A stretch of DNA of 64,000 nucleotides from Helopsaltes ochotensis. Its lineage: Eukaryota > Chordata > Aves > Passeriformes > Locustellidae. Position 1 is the first letter of the stretch. Each line of letters begins with the position of its first letter. Below are positions 23,601 through 36,200 of this stretch, in pieces. The stretch is from assembly GCA_013400155.1 (NCBI GenBank), contig VXBM01000343.1, positions 357,744-421,743 of the forward strand, read 5' to 3'. The notes beneath the pieces are model-generated. The model ran no database searches, had not been told where the DNA came from, and saw only the letters and a list, made by a program, of their open reading frames with translations. A program made the position numbers and the translations under genes.

Positions 23601-25201
23601 AGGCTGAAATCAGCAGATTGGCTCTATACATGTATACAGTATATACATGCACACATACACACACCTGTTGTTGCCTCTATAGAGTGCCTCTATAGCTTAA
23701 CTACCAGCTTCAATCTACTCTAAAGGCACCTTGAGACCACCAGCAAATCCAGTCTACCCTTATGGCAGGAAAGTTCAGCAGCCATGTGGCAAGAACTGGT
23801 AGAAATCTCTGATGGCACTTGCATGTATATTACTACTCTGGTACATGCTAAGGTATAGTTCGGGTCTAAATTTTCTGCATGGCCTTCTCTGAAAGTCACT
23901 TTAAGAGGATTTAAGAGGATTTACAGCCCTCTGGAAGCAGAATGAGATTAATGTAAGGTGTCAGCCTTGAACTTAAAAAAGCAGTTGATATGCTAAGGTT
24001 GTATATCACGTTTAACGCAAAAGAGGTATTTGCTTTGGTTGATATTTGGACTTAATGTATAATTGGTAATAGATCACTGTTACCTGATATCCATTCTATC
24101 CTGGTAATGGGTAGGTAATGGTTTAGAAAACTATTGATGCCAGAATCTTGAATTCTGTAGAAAAGATTTTATTGAATTATTTACATTTATTTCTCAGATA
24201 TAAGGCAAACTGAATTTAGCCACATAAACAGCCACAACCAGCTATATAACAGAATACCAGTTATATACATCTTTCATGTATAAATGTAATCCATACAACT
24301 CAAACAGATTGGACTGACTGCAGTCATTATCTCTACACAAGTGAGGAACCCATAAACAAGCCTTGCATAAGATACCAGTTAGAGAGCAGTGTTACTACAG
24401 ACATGTGTTAAACATATCTGGGGGTCAAAAAGGAGCAGCCAAAGTAAAAAGCAATTTCTCCAAAAAAGTACAACTTCCTCTAACTTTGCAGCTTCTGTCA
24501 TCTTCAGTATTGGGTTGTGATTTATAAAAAGGATGAATTCCCAAATTCAGCACAGCTGACTCTACTCCCTCTTCCCCAGCGCCCGCCCCCCTGCCCCACT
24601 GCTCCATGGACACAAACAAACCAGTGATACCCACTTATCACACAAAAACTTTATAAAGTTGGTTCCAGCCCCTCATTGTGATTACTTTTTTTTGGGAAAT
24701 AATTAAATACATGCAGCAAAATTAACCATATCCCGTGCATTCACTCTGACAATGTGTCTTGGGAGGTGACTACGTGTCTCCACAGGACAGAGAGAGAGAG
24801 TTACCTGATTTGTAGTAATTTATAACAATCAAATAATAGATATTCTTTTTTTTTTTTTTAACTTAACAGTTTACTGTGGCATTCAAATTAATTCAGCTTC
24901 TTATTCAACAAGAAATGAAGACAGAAATGTACAATTCCAGAAATGCCAGACTATCAGCAAACATTCAGTACCATTGACTTTGGTCTAATATATGTTGATT
25001 CTGCTAAACTACCCAAACTGGTTTAACCCAGATTCAGAAGCTGCAACAGAGCGAGATTTCAGCACCTTTAATAGATGGTGCCAAAAGGTCAACTGAGCAG
25101 ACAGGTAAAACAAATAAAATGTAAGATACATGGAGTTTATAGGTTGAGTTAAAAATCAATACTGATTGAAAATAAGATGAAAAATTATTAAATTAACTTA
25201 A
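20673..25201. other. unassigned non-coding stretch
   Basis: A+T-rich, no gene and no named dispersed repeat. Includes a mixed TA/CA tract at 23,628-23,666 and a short tandem at about 23,901-23,925 (unit near tttaagagga). Confidence 0.45.
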
Positions 25202-25680
25202 TGTTGTGATTTAACCTCAGCCATTTCCCCCATCAGTAGGACTGGGGAGAGAACTGAAAGGGTAGGAAAACAAAAGCTGCACAAATAAGCAAAGCAAAAC
25301 AAAGAATGTATATGCTGCTCCCCATGCACAGGCAGGTGTTCAGCATCTTCGGGAAAGTGGTGCCTCATCCCTCAGAGGAACATGGGGAAGATGAATGTCA
25401 TCACTGAATATCTCCCCTTCCTTCTTCTTCCCCCCACTTTATATACTGAGGGTGATGTCCCATGGTCTGGAATATCTCTTTGGTCAGTTGGGGTCACCTG
25501 TCCTGGCTGTGTCTGCTCCCAGCCTCCCAGTGTGGCAGTATGAGCAGCTCTGTGTGAGCTCTGCTCAGCAATAATAAAAACATCTCTGTATTAACAACCC
25601 TGTGTTCAGCACAAATCCAAAAGACAGCCCCATACCAGGCACTGTAAACAAAGTTAACCCTATCCCAGCCAAAATCAGCA
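25202..25680 (-). mobile_element. solo LTR, avian ERV family 1, minus strand (479 bp)
   Basis: Read on the minus strand it runs from TGCTGATTTTGGCTGGG to TTAAATCACAACA and carries the landmarks of a common avian LTR family: 'ctgggatagggttaact', 'tatggggctg', 'gaccccaactgacc', 'gatattcca' and a TATA box (TATATAAA, plus 25,438-25,445). The segment that holds the polyadenylation signal in the sister copy at 32.3-32.8 kb is missing here, with the break near plus 25,266-25,272. No perfect target duplication was found, so it is older or its edges have decayed. No internal retroviral genes adjoin it. Confidence 0.82.
25438..25445 (-). promoter_or_regulatory. LTR TATA box
   Basis: Minus-strand TATATAAA, preceding the 'gggaagaaggaagg' part of the LTR; its place and orientation agree with the LTR reading. 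Confidence 0.65.
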
Positions 25681-28600
25681 TATTCATCAAACCCATTTTC
25701 TCTTAGCCTCTTTTCTTATCAAGTCATATTTTTAACATAGAAAGTTGTGAATGTAACAGGACTCTAAAAGAAATGCAAGTACTTGGATGAGCTAGATCTG
25801 CTGGAGCCTGTGTGGTTGAACCCCAGTGTTCTGAAACCTGGAGCAATCCATAAGATTAGAAGAGGCTGCATAAGAAGGTGAAGGTGCAGGATGCCTTATA
25901 CCACAATGGAGGGCACCTACTTTCAGTTCACGTTCAGGGGTACGCCCTAGTAAGCATGAAATTTCAACAAGAGCTACACCAGAGAGAGTTTCTTACGTGC
26001 CACTGTATTGTAGTCTAGTCTTTTGAGAATTTTAGTGGGTAACTTCTGGCAATGCATTGACTACATTAGACTTTTTGTTTAATAAGAATCAAACAATGAA
26101 ACAACATCTCCTCATCTGTACTGATGTATTTGTGCTTTCAGTTACAAATAGCTTAACAGAAATTCTTCCTCATATTTGCTCCCCCACATTTTTCCTCAAA
26201 CGACTTTGTGAATAATATGCCAGCAGTATTGACATTTAATTTAACGGAAATTACTTGGAAAACCAGAAATATCACAGTTTTAAAAATTAATGTTTTCAGT
26301 AGTACTCTTAGCTTACATTATTTAGGGAACCTGAATTTTCTTTTTTTTTTTTGATGATTTACTCTATTCCAAATTATAATATCTTTGCCTTATGACACTA
26401 CCTTTGATTGCTGAAGAAAAGTCAATTATGTCACAAGCGTCATATTTTATGATTCCATAGTAATGAGAATGAGACCAAAAGAAGTTTAACATCAACAATA
26501 TTGATAGTGAAGATAAAAGCAGAAACTAACAAGGGTAACAATAAATGTTGAAAGAAATTCCACTTATGAAATATTTAGGTTAGATATTTAGATATATCAG
26601 TTGTAGGCAATGTCTTCAGTTGTGCAAGACTGTCTGCCTTAACATTTACCTGAAGTAAAAACAACTGAAGGGGGGAAACTATACTGAATTACCCAATTTT
26701 TTATTTTGTTTTCAGGTTTTTATGCATACAATTAACTTGAGAGTGGCAACTGAAGTCAGGAAATTCTAACCTGTGTCATATAATTAGTGAGATTTTATAA
26801 CCCTGGTGTTTAGAATAGAATAAGCTTTCATCATAAAAAATTACATCATTCCCTTGCAAGTTAAATGAGAAAAATGAAACCTTGTGTAGAATTCTCCGGT
26901 TAATATTCTTTGAGACTAATTCTAGATTTCAACTCCTTGGCTAAGACTACAAAATCTGTAGTGAAACAAAGACTCCTGTTTATTTTGCTGTCAGAAGGTC
27001 CTCCACATTTTGAGGTATAATCAGCAAAGTGATCAATTATTAACTGTAGTTTTGTCTTGTCAATCTCTTCATCTTTTATCTTAACTAATATTTATTTTTT
27101 AGTCATACATCTATATTTAATTTTGGCTTTGTGATTGTTTTCAGCCTCTCTAGGCTCTTATTTTCTTGCTGAATGGGACATTTTTCTGCCTACTAGTGCA
27201 AAAGCATTGAAAATACTTTATATTCACATTTACTTTAATTTCCATCTATCACTATCCAATATTTTATGAGTGCTCAGAGACAAATCTCTTTAACATTTAA
27301 AGAATCCCAGCTATTCAATACCTTCTTTCCAGCTTGCTTAGCAATACAACCTTTCCCTTTCTTTAACTGGAGTCCTGACAAAGACTTAATTTACAAGGGA
27401 ATCCTCAGCTACAGCTGCCATTCAGTCCCACGTTTTTCAGGGACATCTTCTAATTACCAATGTGTTTTAAATAGTTACCAGAATGATGATAGCAAAGAAT
27501 TTGCTTTGGCTAGTTGCTGATTTCTACCCAAAAGCTTTTCTGAGAAACCTAGTAGCACAGGGTCTCATTTTTCTCCATCATACTACAATGGATAATGTTC
27601 TAATGCATTTCTTCCCACAGCTTTTCCCTGCTGTATTGTATTTCGCCTTTATTGTATAGGCACAGCTGACCCTGAGTTACTATTGGTTTAGCTTGAGCTT
27701 GCTTTGAGATTATTCTCATGTGGTTTGGTTTAATTATTTTCTGATTTTCATTTTAGGTATTTGAACCAGAAACTGAACTTACCTAATTTTTCCTGGGATT
27801 TTTACCTGAAAATCAGATAAAATAGCTTTAAGTTTTAGACACTGTATATGGAAATATATATTTATATCATGAAAAAACTCTAGCCCTTCAGACAACTAAA
27901 CAAAAATAGACAACCAGCAAATCCAAAAAAATTTAAAAGTACATTAAACAGAATTGTTCTAGCTCATATTCTTTTTAGTGTTTGAAATGTGCCATTTCAT
28001 TGTTGGGTTTTTTTGTATTTTGGTGGGGGTATTTCTTAATTTCATTTTTTTTTAAATGGATTTTGAAGCTTTCCTGCTCTATATAGAAATCTTTCTTTGT
28101 ATGTCATCTGGTTCAGTATCATATTATTTTGTTTACTAAATCTGTAAGTATGACCCTCTGTAACTTTCCTGTTAAGCCATTTTTTATATTTCATCTCTGG
28201 TACTTCTTGAAGGATATCAGATTATTTCATGTTAAGAAATAGTGTACTAAGTGATGACATAGTCTAATGTATTTTACCTGGCAAGAAATCAAGTCTTCTG
28301 TTCCTGATTCCTGCAGGTTTATCACAGTCAGTTAGACTGTGTTTTATATTTTCTTTTTTCTTTACCCTTTAAGTTAAAATTTGTTGAGGGAAAATATTTA
28401 CTTGTATAATGTGACTTAGATCCTGTGTAATATCTAAGAACACTTTCACGTATTATTCAAAATAGTTTATCAGGAAGAATAAGACACATTCCAGTTGCTG
28501 ATCATAAATTTTCACACACAAATCATTTAATTTTCTGTTTCCCCAGAGAACTAGGAGGGCAAAGCAAAGAAGGGAAGCCTCTTACCTCCCCAAGATATAT

Positions 28601-30196
28601 TAAAAGGGACAGGAGACTAATGTTGATCCTTAAAACCCAGTAAAATAATCAACCACAAAAAGTCCCCATTTTTAGAAACAAATTGTTATGATTTTTTTGC
28701 TTTTTCATTAACTTCAAACCACCAATACAAATCTTAGAAAAAAAGCTTTTATTATAGAGAAATATCATATTAATATATTGCTATGCAATAGTAATGAAAA
28801 AACAAAACCAAAAAAAACCTCCTCAAAACCTAACACCGGCCACTGTATCATGGCAGAAGCAGGATGAACCAGTCACATCCCCCTGACGCAGGATCTCCAC
28901 CCCTGCTTTAAAGCCTTCCTTACGAAGGCTTGTCCCAGTGGAGAGCAACAGTATTTCAAAGGAGGCCCCTTGTCTGCCAGAACATTCAAAGTCATGAGGC
29001 AAGCCATGAATTATAAACACATACCTGGACTGAATCCAAAGAGACCCCATCAAACAAAACAAATAAATATGCTTTAAAATGGCAACTCATGCAGGGCTAC
29101 CGACAAAGCCATAGCTTGTGATAGCAGCAGGTAACAAAATAGATGTAGCAGAAGCGAGGTGGGACAAACCTTCTGGAGGTACCATGAAAAATCACCTGTC
29201 TATTAAAATTACAGTGAAACAGCATGCTTCTGAATGTCAGCAAGATTTTTATGCAGATGGGGATTTACTTTTTCTACACCTGCTGTCAGTATGCATTAGA
29301 CCACGAACATCAGCAAACATAGATTAAGCATGTTGCCCAAATGAAACATCAGGCAAAGAAGGAAGGAAAGTGTCACAGAAACTCTAAATTATCAAAGACA
29401 AATTACTCATCCCACAGCAATTTAAGGCAGAGTCATTGCTGCTTATGAGACTGAAGTGGGTTGAAAGTTTTGTAGATTTTTCTTTTTTTAAAGTAACTGT
29501 AACCTTTTCCACAGATCAGTAGTCATCAACTGCAATAAAACTATAGAAATCAGACTACTGGACAGCTGCAGCAAGAGGTAATTCTTATACTATATCTCAT
29601 CAGAGAAAATACGGAAAATAAAGCAAAGAGCAGCAGAAGGCTCTTTTGACCCTGGAATCGACAGGCTATATAATGTGACTCCTCTACTTCTTACCCAAAT
29701 GTTTGTTTCTTGGAACTGTTTTGGCATAACACAAACATCAGGAATCCAGCTCTGCCTTACACTCTTGCCTCATGGAGCCTAAGCAGCCACAATCTGGTCA
29801 GTAATATTTCTGGCAGTGTAGCAGAGAGAAAGGCATGAAAAGACTGGGCACTCATACAGGTTCTTTCTTCTGCTAGAACAAACTTACCCAAAACCAGACA
29901 TGTAGTATCCAGTGACCATTTCCTTACCCGTATCATAAAAAGTTCACAAATACTTGCATGGGTCATTTTTTGTATGATTTCATCCACATTCCAGCTGTTA
30001 TTTTCAACAAAATGAAGCACCATAGATAAAGATTGCCTACAATATGTTGGAAGACTTGTTCCTAATTGTTAACAACATATTGCAGGAGAGTTTTTATTGT
30101 GGAGACATGCCTAGTTACAGATGAGCTTCACTAAATAATAGAAATGTTAACATATTGCTAGAATAAATAAAATATGTGTCATAAGGGGCTTGATTA
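25681..30196. other. unassigned non-coding stretch
   Basis: Strongly A+T-rich with T and A runs. No gene. The part 28,840-29,070 is richer in G+C and has a perfect 8-bp hairpin (AAGCCTTC/GAAGGCTT, 28,911-28,931); it could be a small unknown repeat. Confidence 0.45.
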
Positions 30197-30201
30197 CTAA
30201 A
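30197..30201. other. target-site duplication, left copy (ctaaa)
   Basis: ctaaa next to the terminal TG of the LTR; identical to 30,814-30,818. Confidence 0.75.
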
Positions 30202-30320
30202 TGTCTGTGTGGCTCCAAACAATCTTGAATTTAAAGGCATTTGTAAGGATCAGACTTGTTCTCTTTCCCATGAAGCACGGAATAAGGACTTTACAATTAC
30301 AAATTGTAAAGCGGGTATGT

Positions 30321-30326
30321 TTTATT
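30321..30326 (-). terminator. LTR polyadenylation signal
   Basis: Minus-strand AATAAA downstream of the TATA-like box in the 612-bp LTR. Confidence 0.6.
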
Positions 30327-30386
30327 CCAGCTGGGACACAAAGGGGGATGTCTCCTCCAAACCGTGCATACCTGGTCAAGACAAGG

Positions 30387-30394
30387 TTTAAATA
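30387..30394 (-). promoter_or_regulatory. LTR TATA-like box
   Basis: Minus-strand TATTTAAA in the 612-bp LTR, upstream of its polyadenylation signal. Confidence 0.5.
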
Positions 30395-30813
30395 CACATT
30401 GATCCCACACACCCGCACCTCCCCACCCACCCATTCCCCGCCTTCTCTCTCTTCATATTCTGATTAGCTGCCACCCCTCCTGGTGGTCGTGAGTTGGGGT
30501 CTTGGGAGGAAGGCCGATATCTTCCTCAGACTGATCTTTCCTCTGGGCAGGTGCAGTGGAGGTTTGGCTGTTTTTCAGGTCACTTTGCTTTTGCCAAGTA
30601 TTAGGAGCTCTATTGTGCTGGATTCAAGCCATAGCTTTCTGCTTTACCAATTTTTCACAATACTTAAGTCTTGCTTTACTGAATTTTCACAATATACATC
30701 TTGTCTTAATGGTTCTTACCTGGCACTAAATTCCTGTGTGCGCTGCTACCAGTTCTTTCTGTGTAACACATTATGTTCTAAATGCTGTTACAAGTTGTTC
30801 TTCTACAGAACCA

Positions 30814-30818
30814 CTAAA
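30814..30818. other. target-site duplication, right copy (ctaaa)
   Basis: ctaaa immediately after the terminal CA of the 612-bp LTR. Confidence 0.75.
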
Positions 30819-32264
30819 TAATCTGTTTTAAAACTCTGTATTTTCGTATCCATTAACATTTCCCGAATCACCCAAGGATGAAGGCTGTGTTGCCCCTGCA
30901 GTGATGCCCACCTTAGCTGTATGTCAGATCCAGGCAGTTTAGCTGAGCACGCTCAGCTGTGCCAGGACAGGTGCTCCACGTATCACACTACAAACCGTGA
31001 ACTGCTGCAATTCAGTTACTAGAGTATGTCACAGCCAGGCACCTGACCTTCCTAGGCTTATTCAGGCTAGGCTTATTAAGTCTTTGGATAAGCCTTTAGA
31101 AGGGAATGGATTATATACATTGATGCACTGAAATTGATTTTATTTTAATTCACCCATGTCATCACTAAGAATATATTCTGCTTTTCTTTTAGCATCATGA
31201 AAGGTTTTATAGGCAATATTCCAAGGTTCCAGTAACTAGATATTATTAGGGAGAACACATTACCTCTGTATTGAAATGCCAGGCATTCATTTTGGTTTTC
31301 ACAATAATACTAAGTGGTCTGATGGTTAAGAATATGACCACCAATTCAGTTAGAAACAGAATAAATTTGGTTCCTTTTGTTTGCATTTTTGTGTTCTGTT
31401 TTTCTGTTAACAATGTATTGGTAGTACTCCAAAGAAGGAATTATATAAATATTGAAATGCCATTACCCAGATGCAAGGAGATACAGTGCAACTAAATGTA
31501 ACATTTTTAAACTATATTTTGAAGTAAAAAAAAAAAAGATGAAGTGTTTGTAAGAACTATTGATCTCCTTAAATAGCCAGAGGGAAGTTTGAATCTATAT
31601 GGTAGGAGACCAGCTATTCCAAGCAAAAAGACTCAGTACTCAGAAAGCCTTACCAGCCCTGCGGGACCCTGCTAACTTTGATGGTAGTTGTAAACTCCTT
31701 GCTGCTCGAGATAGTTGATCAATTCTCATAGCAAGAGACTTTTTAGATAAAGTCAGAACGGATTTTTCTAAGCACTGTTGCACATCTGGTTTCAAATAAT
31801 AATAGCCCTTGTGACAAGTGTCGTAACTTCTGTGTTATGGAGACAACTGAGGATGCTCTTAGGGCACAGCAGGAGGGGAATATATGGAGCCCTCAGCTCC
31901 AGCTACCTTACTGAGCATACAGGGTATTCTCAGCACAGGTATACCCTGCCTTCATCCTCTGATAGGAATCTACTCTTTCTACTCATCAATGCAGTAAACT
32001 CGTCAAATTCCTGCAAGTTGAGAAGGACAAGCACAACAGGACTTTAAAGCACTTTTGTCTCCCAGGTAGCCCTACATTTCACACATTAACAGAGCAATAC
32101 TCCCCTCCTTCTCACAATCTTGCTGCAAAATCCATGTCCAGCGAAAAGGAGGGAAAGTTCTGTCCTTCGAGGAGAGTTGGGAAGCCCTTGTGCCATCCTG
32201 CTCCCTAGAACATGAAAAATGTAATAGAGGGACCAGTGACCTGGACAAATCACTTTGCAGCCTG
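30819..32264. other. unassigned non-coding stretch
   Basis: No gene or named repeat between the second and third LTRs of this cluster. Confidence 0.45.
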
Positions 32265-32832
32265 TGCTGTTTTTCAATGAGGAAGACTGAATTTTCTTCA
32301 TAGTAGCTAGCATGAACTGTGTTTTGGATTTTTACCGGAATGTGTTTTGATAATACAGGGATGTATAAGCTACTGCTGAGCCGTGTCAAGGCCTTTTCAG
32401 CTCCTACCCCACCCCAGCAGTAAAGAGTCTGGGGGTGCACAAGAAGTTGGCAGAGGGCACAGCTGGGACCCAAACTGACCATGCAGATATTCCAGGCTAG
32501 GTGGCATCGTGCTTAGCATATGTGTGAGAAGAAGGAAGAGAGGGGGCATTTAGAGTGATGGCATTTGTATTCACAAGTCACCGTTATGTGTGATGGGCCC
32601 TGCTTTTCTGGAGATTGTCAAACATCTGCCTGCCCACGGAAAGCGGTGAATGTATTCTTTGTCGTGCTTTACTTGTGTGAGCAGCTTTTGCTTTATACTG
32701 ATTTAACTGCTTTTAGCTCAACCCACAAACCTTCTTCCTTTTGCCCTCAGGATCCTCTCCCTCATCCTGCCCAGGAGGAATGAGTGATCAGCTGTGTGGA
32801 ACTTAGTTGCTGGCCAGGGTAGAACCAAATCA
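32265..32832 (+). mobile_element. solo LTR, avian ERV family 1, plus strand (568 bp)
   Basis: Same family as 25,202-25,680 but in the opposite orientation. The shared words are in the same order: 'ttttcttcatagtagct', 'gtgttttggatt', 'aatacagggatg', 'actgctgagc', 'gggtgcacaagaagttgg', 'ccaaactgacc' and 'gatattcca'. Further on come 'agtgatggc', 'ctggagat' and 'acatctgcctgccca'. The TATA position has decayed to catatgtgtg (about 32,517-32,526). The ends TGCTGTTTTTC and CCAAATCA fit the expected termini. No clear target duplication. It keeps the polyadenylation-side segment that the sister copy lost. Appears more diverged than the other LTRs. Confidence 0.82.
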
Positions 32833-35800
32833 GACCCCTAGTTCACATTGTTATTGGTAATAGAGATTCATTAATCTATACACAAAAGTGACATTTTAAG
32901 ATAGCTCAGGCCAATGAAATCTATGTAGTTCGGTGTTTCACCATATTTCACTGTTATAAAACATGAAAAATAGAAGAGAAGAATTAACTGAAAAATGTAG
33001 TATAAGGAAACACAAAAAAAGATAATGAGAAAGGGAAGGAAGGGAAGAGAAATTCCATGCTTCCAGATGTTTGCGCTTTTTAAATCCAGCTCTAGAAAGT
33101 GGGAAGGGAAAAGAGGTTTAGGCCAGACAGATATAAATCAAAGTGAGAGGAGGAAGGAAGATTTAAGAAGGAAAGATAAGAGCAAGCAGGCAAATCTCAT
33201 CAGCCGAAAGGGAGCTATGGCCAACAAAGGGACAGAGGAGAGATATTCTGAAGCTGATTTACTAGAGGTCACCCCTAAAAGCTGGCGATTTCCTAAACTA
33301 AGTCACTTGGGCACCTGGGAGGGATTTTGTTATCTGTTCTTGTCTTGAAATGCTTTTCTTTTGCAGTTACGTTTGCAAATCCAGACAAGAGACAATAAAA
33401 TACAAGTTTCAGTGCATCAGACTGTAATTCCAAGGAAGATTAAGGGCTCTCTGGCACTGTGATGGGCTGTATTGATTAAGTCACATTGTCAGTGTCCCTT
33501 AGAGTCGCTACACATGACCACCAGTGTGCTCATTACCTTCAATAATGACATCTTGTTCCTGACCTAAGATTCCCCAGATTCATCCCTCTGAGATACCCAG
33601 TCCCTGCTGTGGAACTGGGACACAGAGACCAAAAATTTTGGGACCTGAGATTTCCCCTGACATTCCAAAAGTCCTGAAAGTCCTTGGAACACAGAAGGAG
33701 TACAGCCGTGAACCCAGCTGTGTGTAACCAGATAATGGCATTCAATATTTCATTGAATTTCAGTCATGGGTAATGGCCTTTCAATATTTATATCATTCCT
33801 CCTTTGGAGTACTACCAATGCCTTGTTAACAGAAAAACAGAACACAAAAATTGCTAACAAAAGAAACCCAATTTATTCTATGGTATAATATAATACATTG
33901 TATGTTTGGAGTCACTCTCTCAGCAGTGCTTCTGGTTCAAGGATCAAATGAGGAGACAGAAGAGACACTTCTCCCTCCATCCTGAACAGTACCCCACCTG
34001 GTACAGGTTGCACAGGAAGATCTAAATCCGTTTTCTCAGTCCTGCTTTTAGTCTGTGCATCTCACGAGCAGCAAGAAGGAAACAACACAGCCATCCAGCA
34101 AGTTCAGTGTGCTGCATGCCAATTGGCTTGAGAAAGGCAGGCCCTTTCTATTTACTAACTCACTCAGGTCAAAGGTTGTTTGTGAAGCATAATGACTTGG
34201 AGCAGACATATCTGCAAGAAGTGCTCGGTATAGAGGGGCACAGAGGCGGGTAAGGTAACTTACTGTGGCGCTGCTGTGCTCCTGCCAAAATACTGTATAA
34301 ACATCACTGTCCCAAGACTGAAAGTGGACAGTATGGAAATTAAGTCAGGGACCTAAAGACCTTGCTGAGATTAGCAGGATTAGTGAACGGAGAAAACAGA
34401 CAAATGTTTTAATGTATACGGATATTCTCTTCGACTCGTTTTCCTCACCGCCACATTCCTCTGAGTTCTCATCTGCCTCAAATTAATCTAGAGAGATTCA
34501 CTGTATTGAGAGTTGTAGAACACATGCAAGAATAGCCATAGCTCCTTCCTGCACAGCAGCAGATCAAGTGGGTTGTGGAGGCTTTTGATGTTTCACGTGC
34601 ACAAGCAGGCTGGTGTCATTCAAAAGCCAAACATTTCTGTGTAGCCACAAGAGCAAGACTGATGCAAGCAGCAACTGTGTACTTGTTTCTGCTGAACCAA
34701 TCGCAAAATACATCCCTAGCCATGTAGTCAATGCACTAAGTTCCTCCATTTTGTTTTGTTTGCTCAGTATTTGCAAATTTGTACATCATAGTAGAACATT
34801 TGTACTATTAGGAAAGAGAGATTTCTGCTGAACAAGCAATTTGGAGACTTTTCATTTCCCATGCAGTCAAGCATTTTCATAAAGCCCTGCCTGCTGTACT
34901 CTACATTAAAAATCCTGTACAGACACAAGAGATTAAATAAAAAATCACCCATACAGGCAAACCATGACCTCTTCCTTGCAGTCCCTGCTCTCTGACATAG
35001 GAAGGCTCTAGCACTGAAGTAGCTAATGCTGTAAACAGACACACACTTTTGATGCTGCATTTGGAGAGTTTGGAACAGTACTCCAAATGAGACTGGCTCA
35101 TTTACAAAGAGTTTGCTCTGCACACTGCTTGCCCCAAGGCGTGTACTGTCACTGACAGACCTTCCACAGCAGCTTTATATCCACTGCTCCATGTAACATT
35201 AATGAAAGCTTGTGGGGCTCGTTAGGCAAATGCGGCATAGCCCAGCAGGCTGTGGCACGCTGCCAGGGCTGCCCTACCCCCCCAAATCCTGACAAGCAAC
35301 TTAAGGGGTTGCGCTAAGTATATATCTAAATCAAGCCTCTCACCTCACAGAAACTGGACAGACCTCTCCACTGAGGCCTTCCATTTCCTAATAACCTGAA
35401 AGAGTTGGCTGAAAAGCATAGAATGTATTATTTATATACAATATCAATGTAGCTTACATAGGAGACACATACTGTGCTTTTACCCAGCAACTCCATCAGT
35501 GCCACCTTTAAATTTTCAATAAAAGCCATGCCGAAGGGACGGGCTTCCCCTGATTGTAAAGTGTATTTATTGTTTTGTAGTGGATGAAGATAAAAAATGG
35601 GAGCACATTTGCTGCTTCTCCAAGAATAAATTGGCATGAATTTTTTCTTGGAGAGACCAGAGAACGCACAAAATCCCTCTTTTCATTGCAGTGTTGGTTA
35701 CCCTAACATGACCCTCTGAGCCCTCTTCTAAACATCCAGCGATGAAACATGGTTCTATACTTTGTGTAATCTTCTAAACAGTAGAAAATATGGGGATAAA

Positions 35801-36098
35801 ACGTTATCAAATCTGAATCATTTGTGCATTTTACATACACATTGCCTAGGTGTAATTAGTTGTAGAAAGGACAAGTTGATTAATACAATTCTCAGTAATT
35901 CTAATCTGGTGATATTACAGAGGCATGACCATGAATCAGCCCTGCATGCTGATAAGTTTTTGTTATTTCATTAGAGGCCAAATGTTTCTGCCTCTCTATA
36001 ATATCTATTATAAGGCCCTTCTAGTATTCTTTTTGAAAGAGTAATAAGGATTTGGGGGCTCAGCAATGTGATCTAACCATTGGTATACCTCTCACACA
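32833..36098. other. unassigned non-coding stretch
   Basis: No gene is supported. 33,000-33,340 is purine-rich (GGAA-like) on the plus strand. The rest looks unique. Confidence 0.45.
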
Positions 36099-36200
36099 GG
36101 GGTGTTGAAGCTAGATGATCTTTAAGGTCCCTTCCAATCCAATCCACTCTATGATTCTATCATTTTATGGTTCTGTGGTTCTATGATGCTATGATTCTCA
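36099..36200 (+). mobile_element. CR1 LINE 3' tip with extended octamer tail
   Basis: The extreme CR1 3' end ('ttgaagctagatgatcttta', 'ggtcccttccaatcc') followed by about six imperfect copies of the 8-base ATTCTRTG-type unit. Only about 100 bases remain, so this is a severely 5'-truncated copy. Confidence 0.88.

Larger units (their letters stand above)
30202..30813 (-). mobile_element. solo LTR, different ERV family, minus strand (612 bp)
   Basis: Ends are TG (plus TGTCTGTGTGGC) and CA (plus CTACAGAACCA), flanked by perfect 5-bp duplications ctaaa. The minus orientation follows from a TATA-like TATTTAAA (plus 30,387-30,394) about 65 bases before an AATAAA signal (plus TTTATT 30,321-30,326). 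U5 contains a perfect 10-bp inverted repeat (30,289-30,298 with 30,302-30,311). No gag, pol or env sequence adjoins it. The duplication length fits an ERVL-like element, but the family is not identified. The flanking ctaaa is A+T-rich, so chance identity is possible but not likely given the agreeing ends and signals. Confidence 0.78.

Noticed and set aside
16254..28781. Shared 'atatcatattaatatattg' at about 16,259 and 28,763
   Set aside because: Low-complexity A+T sequence; a chance match is likely and the flanks differ.
32072..32482. Minus-strand frame of 136 codons
   Set aside because: Runs antisense into the plus-strand LTR; no protein similarity recognised.
25202..32832. The same-family LTR pair as the two ends of one provirus
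   Set aside because: They are in opposite orientation, differ in internal deletions, and enclose unrelated DNA with another LTR and no retroviral genes.
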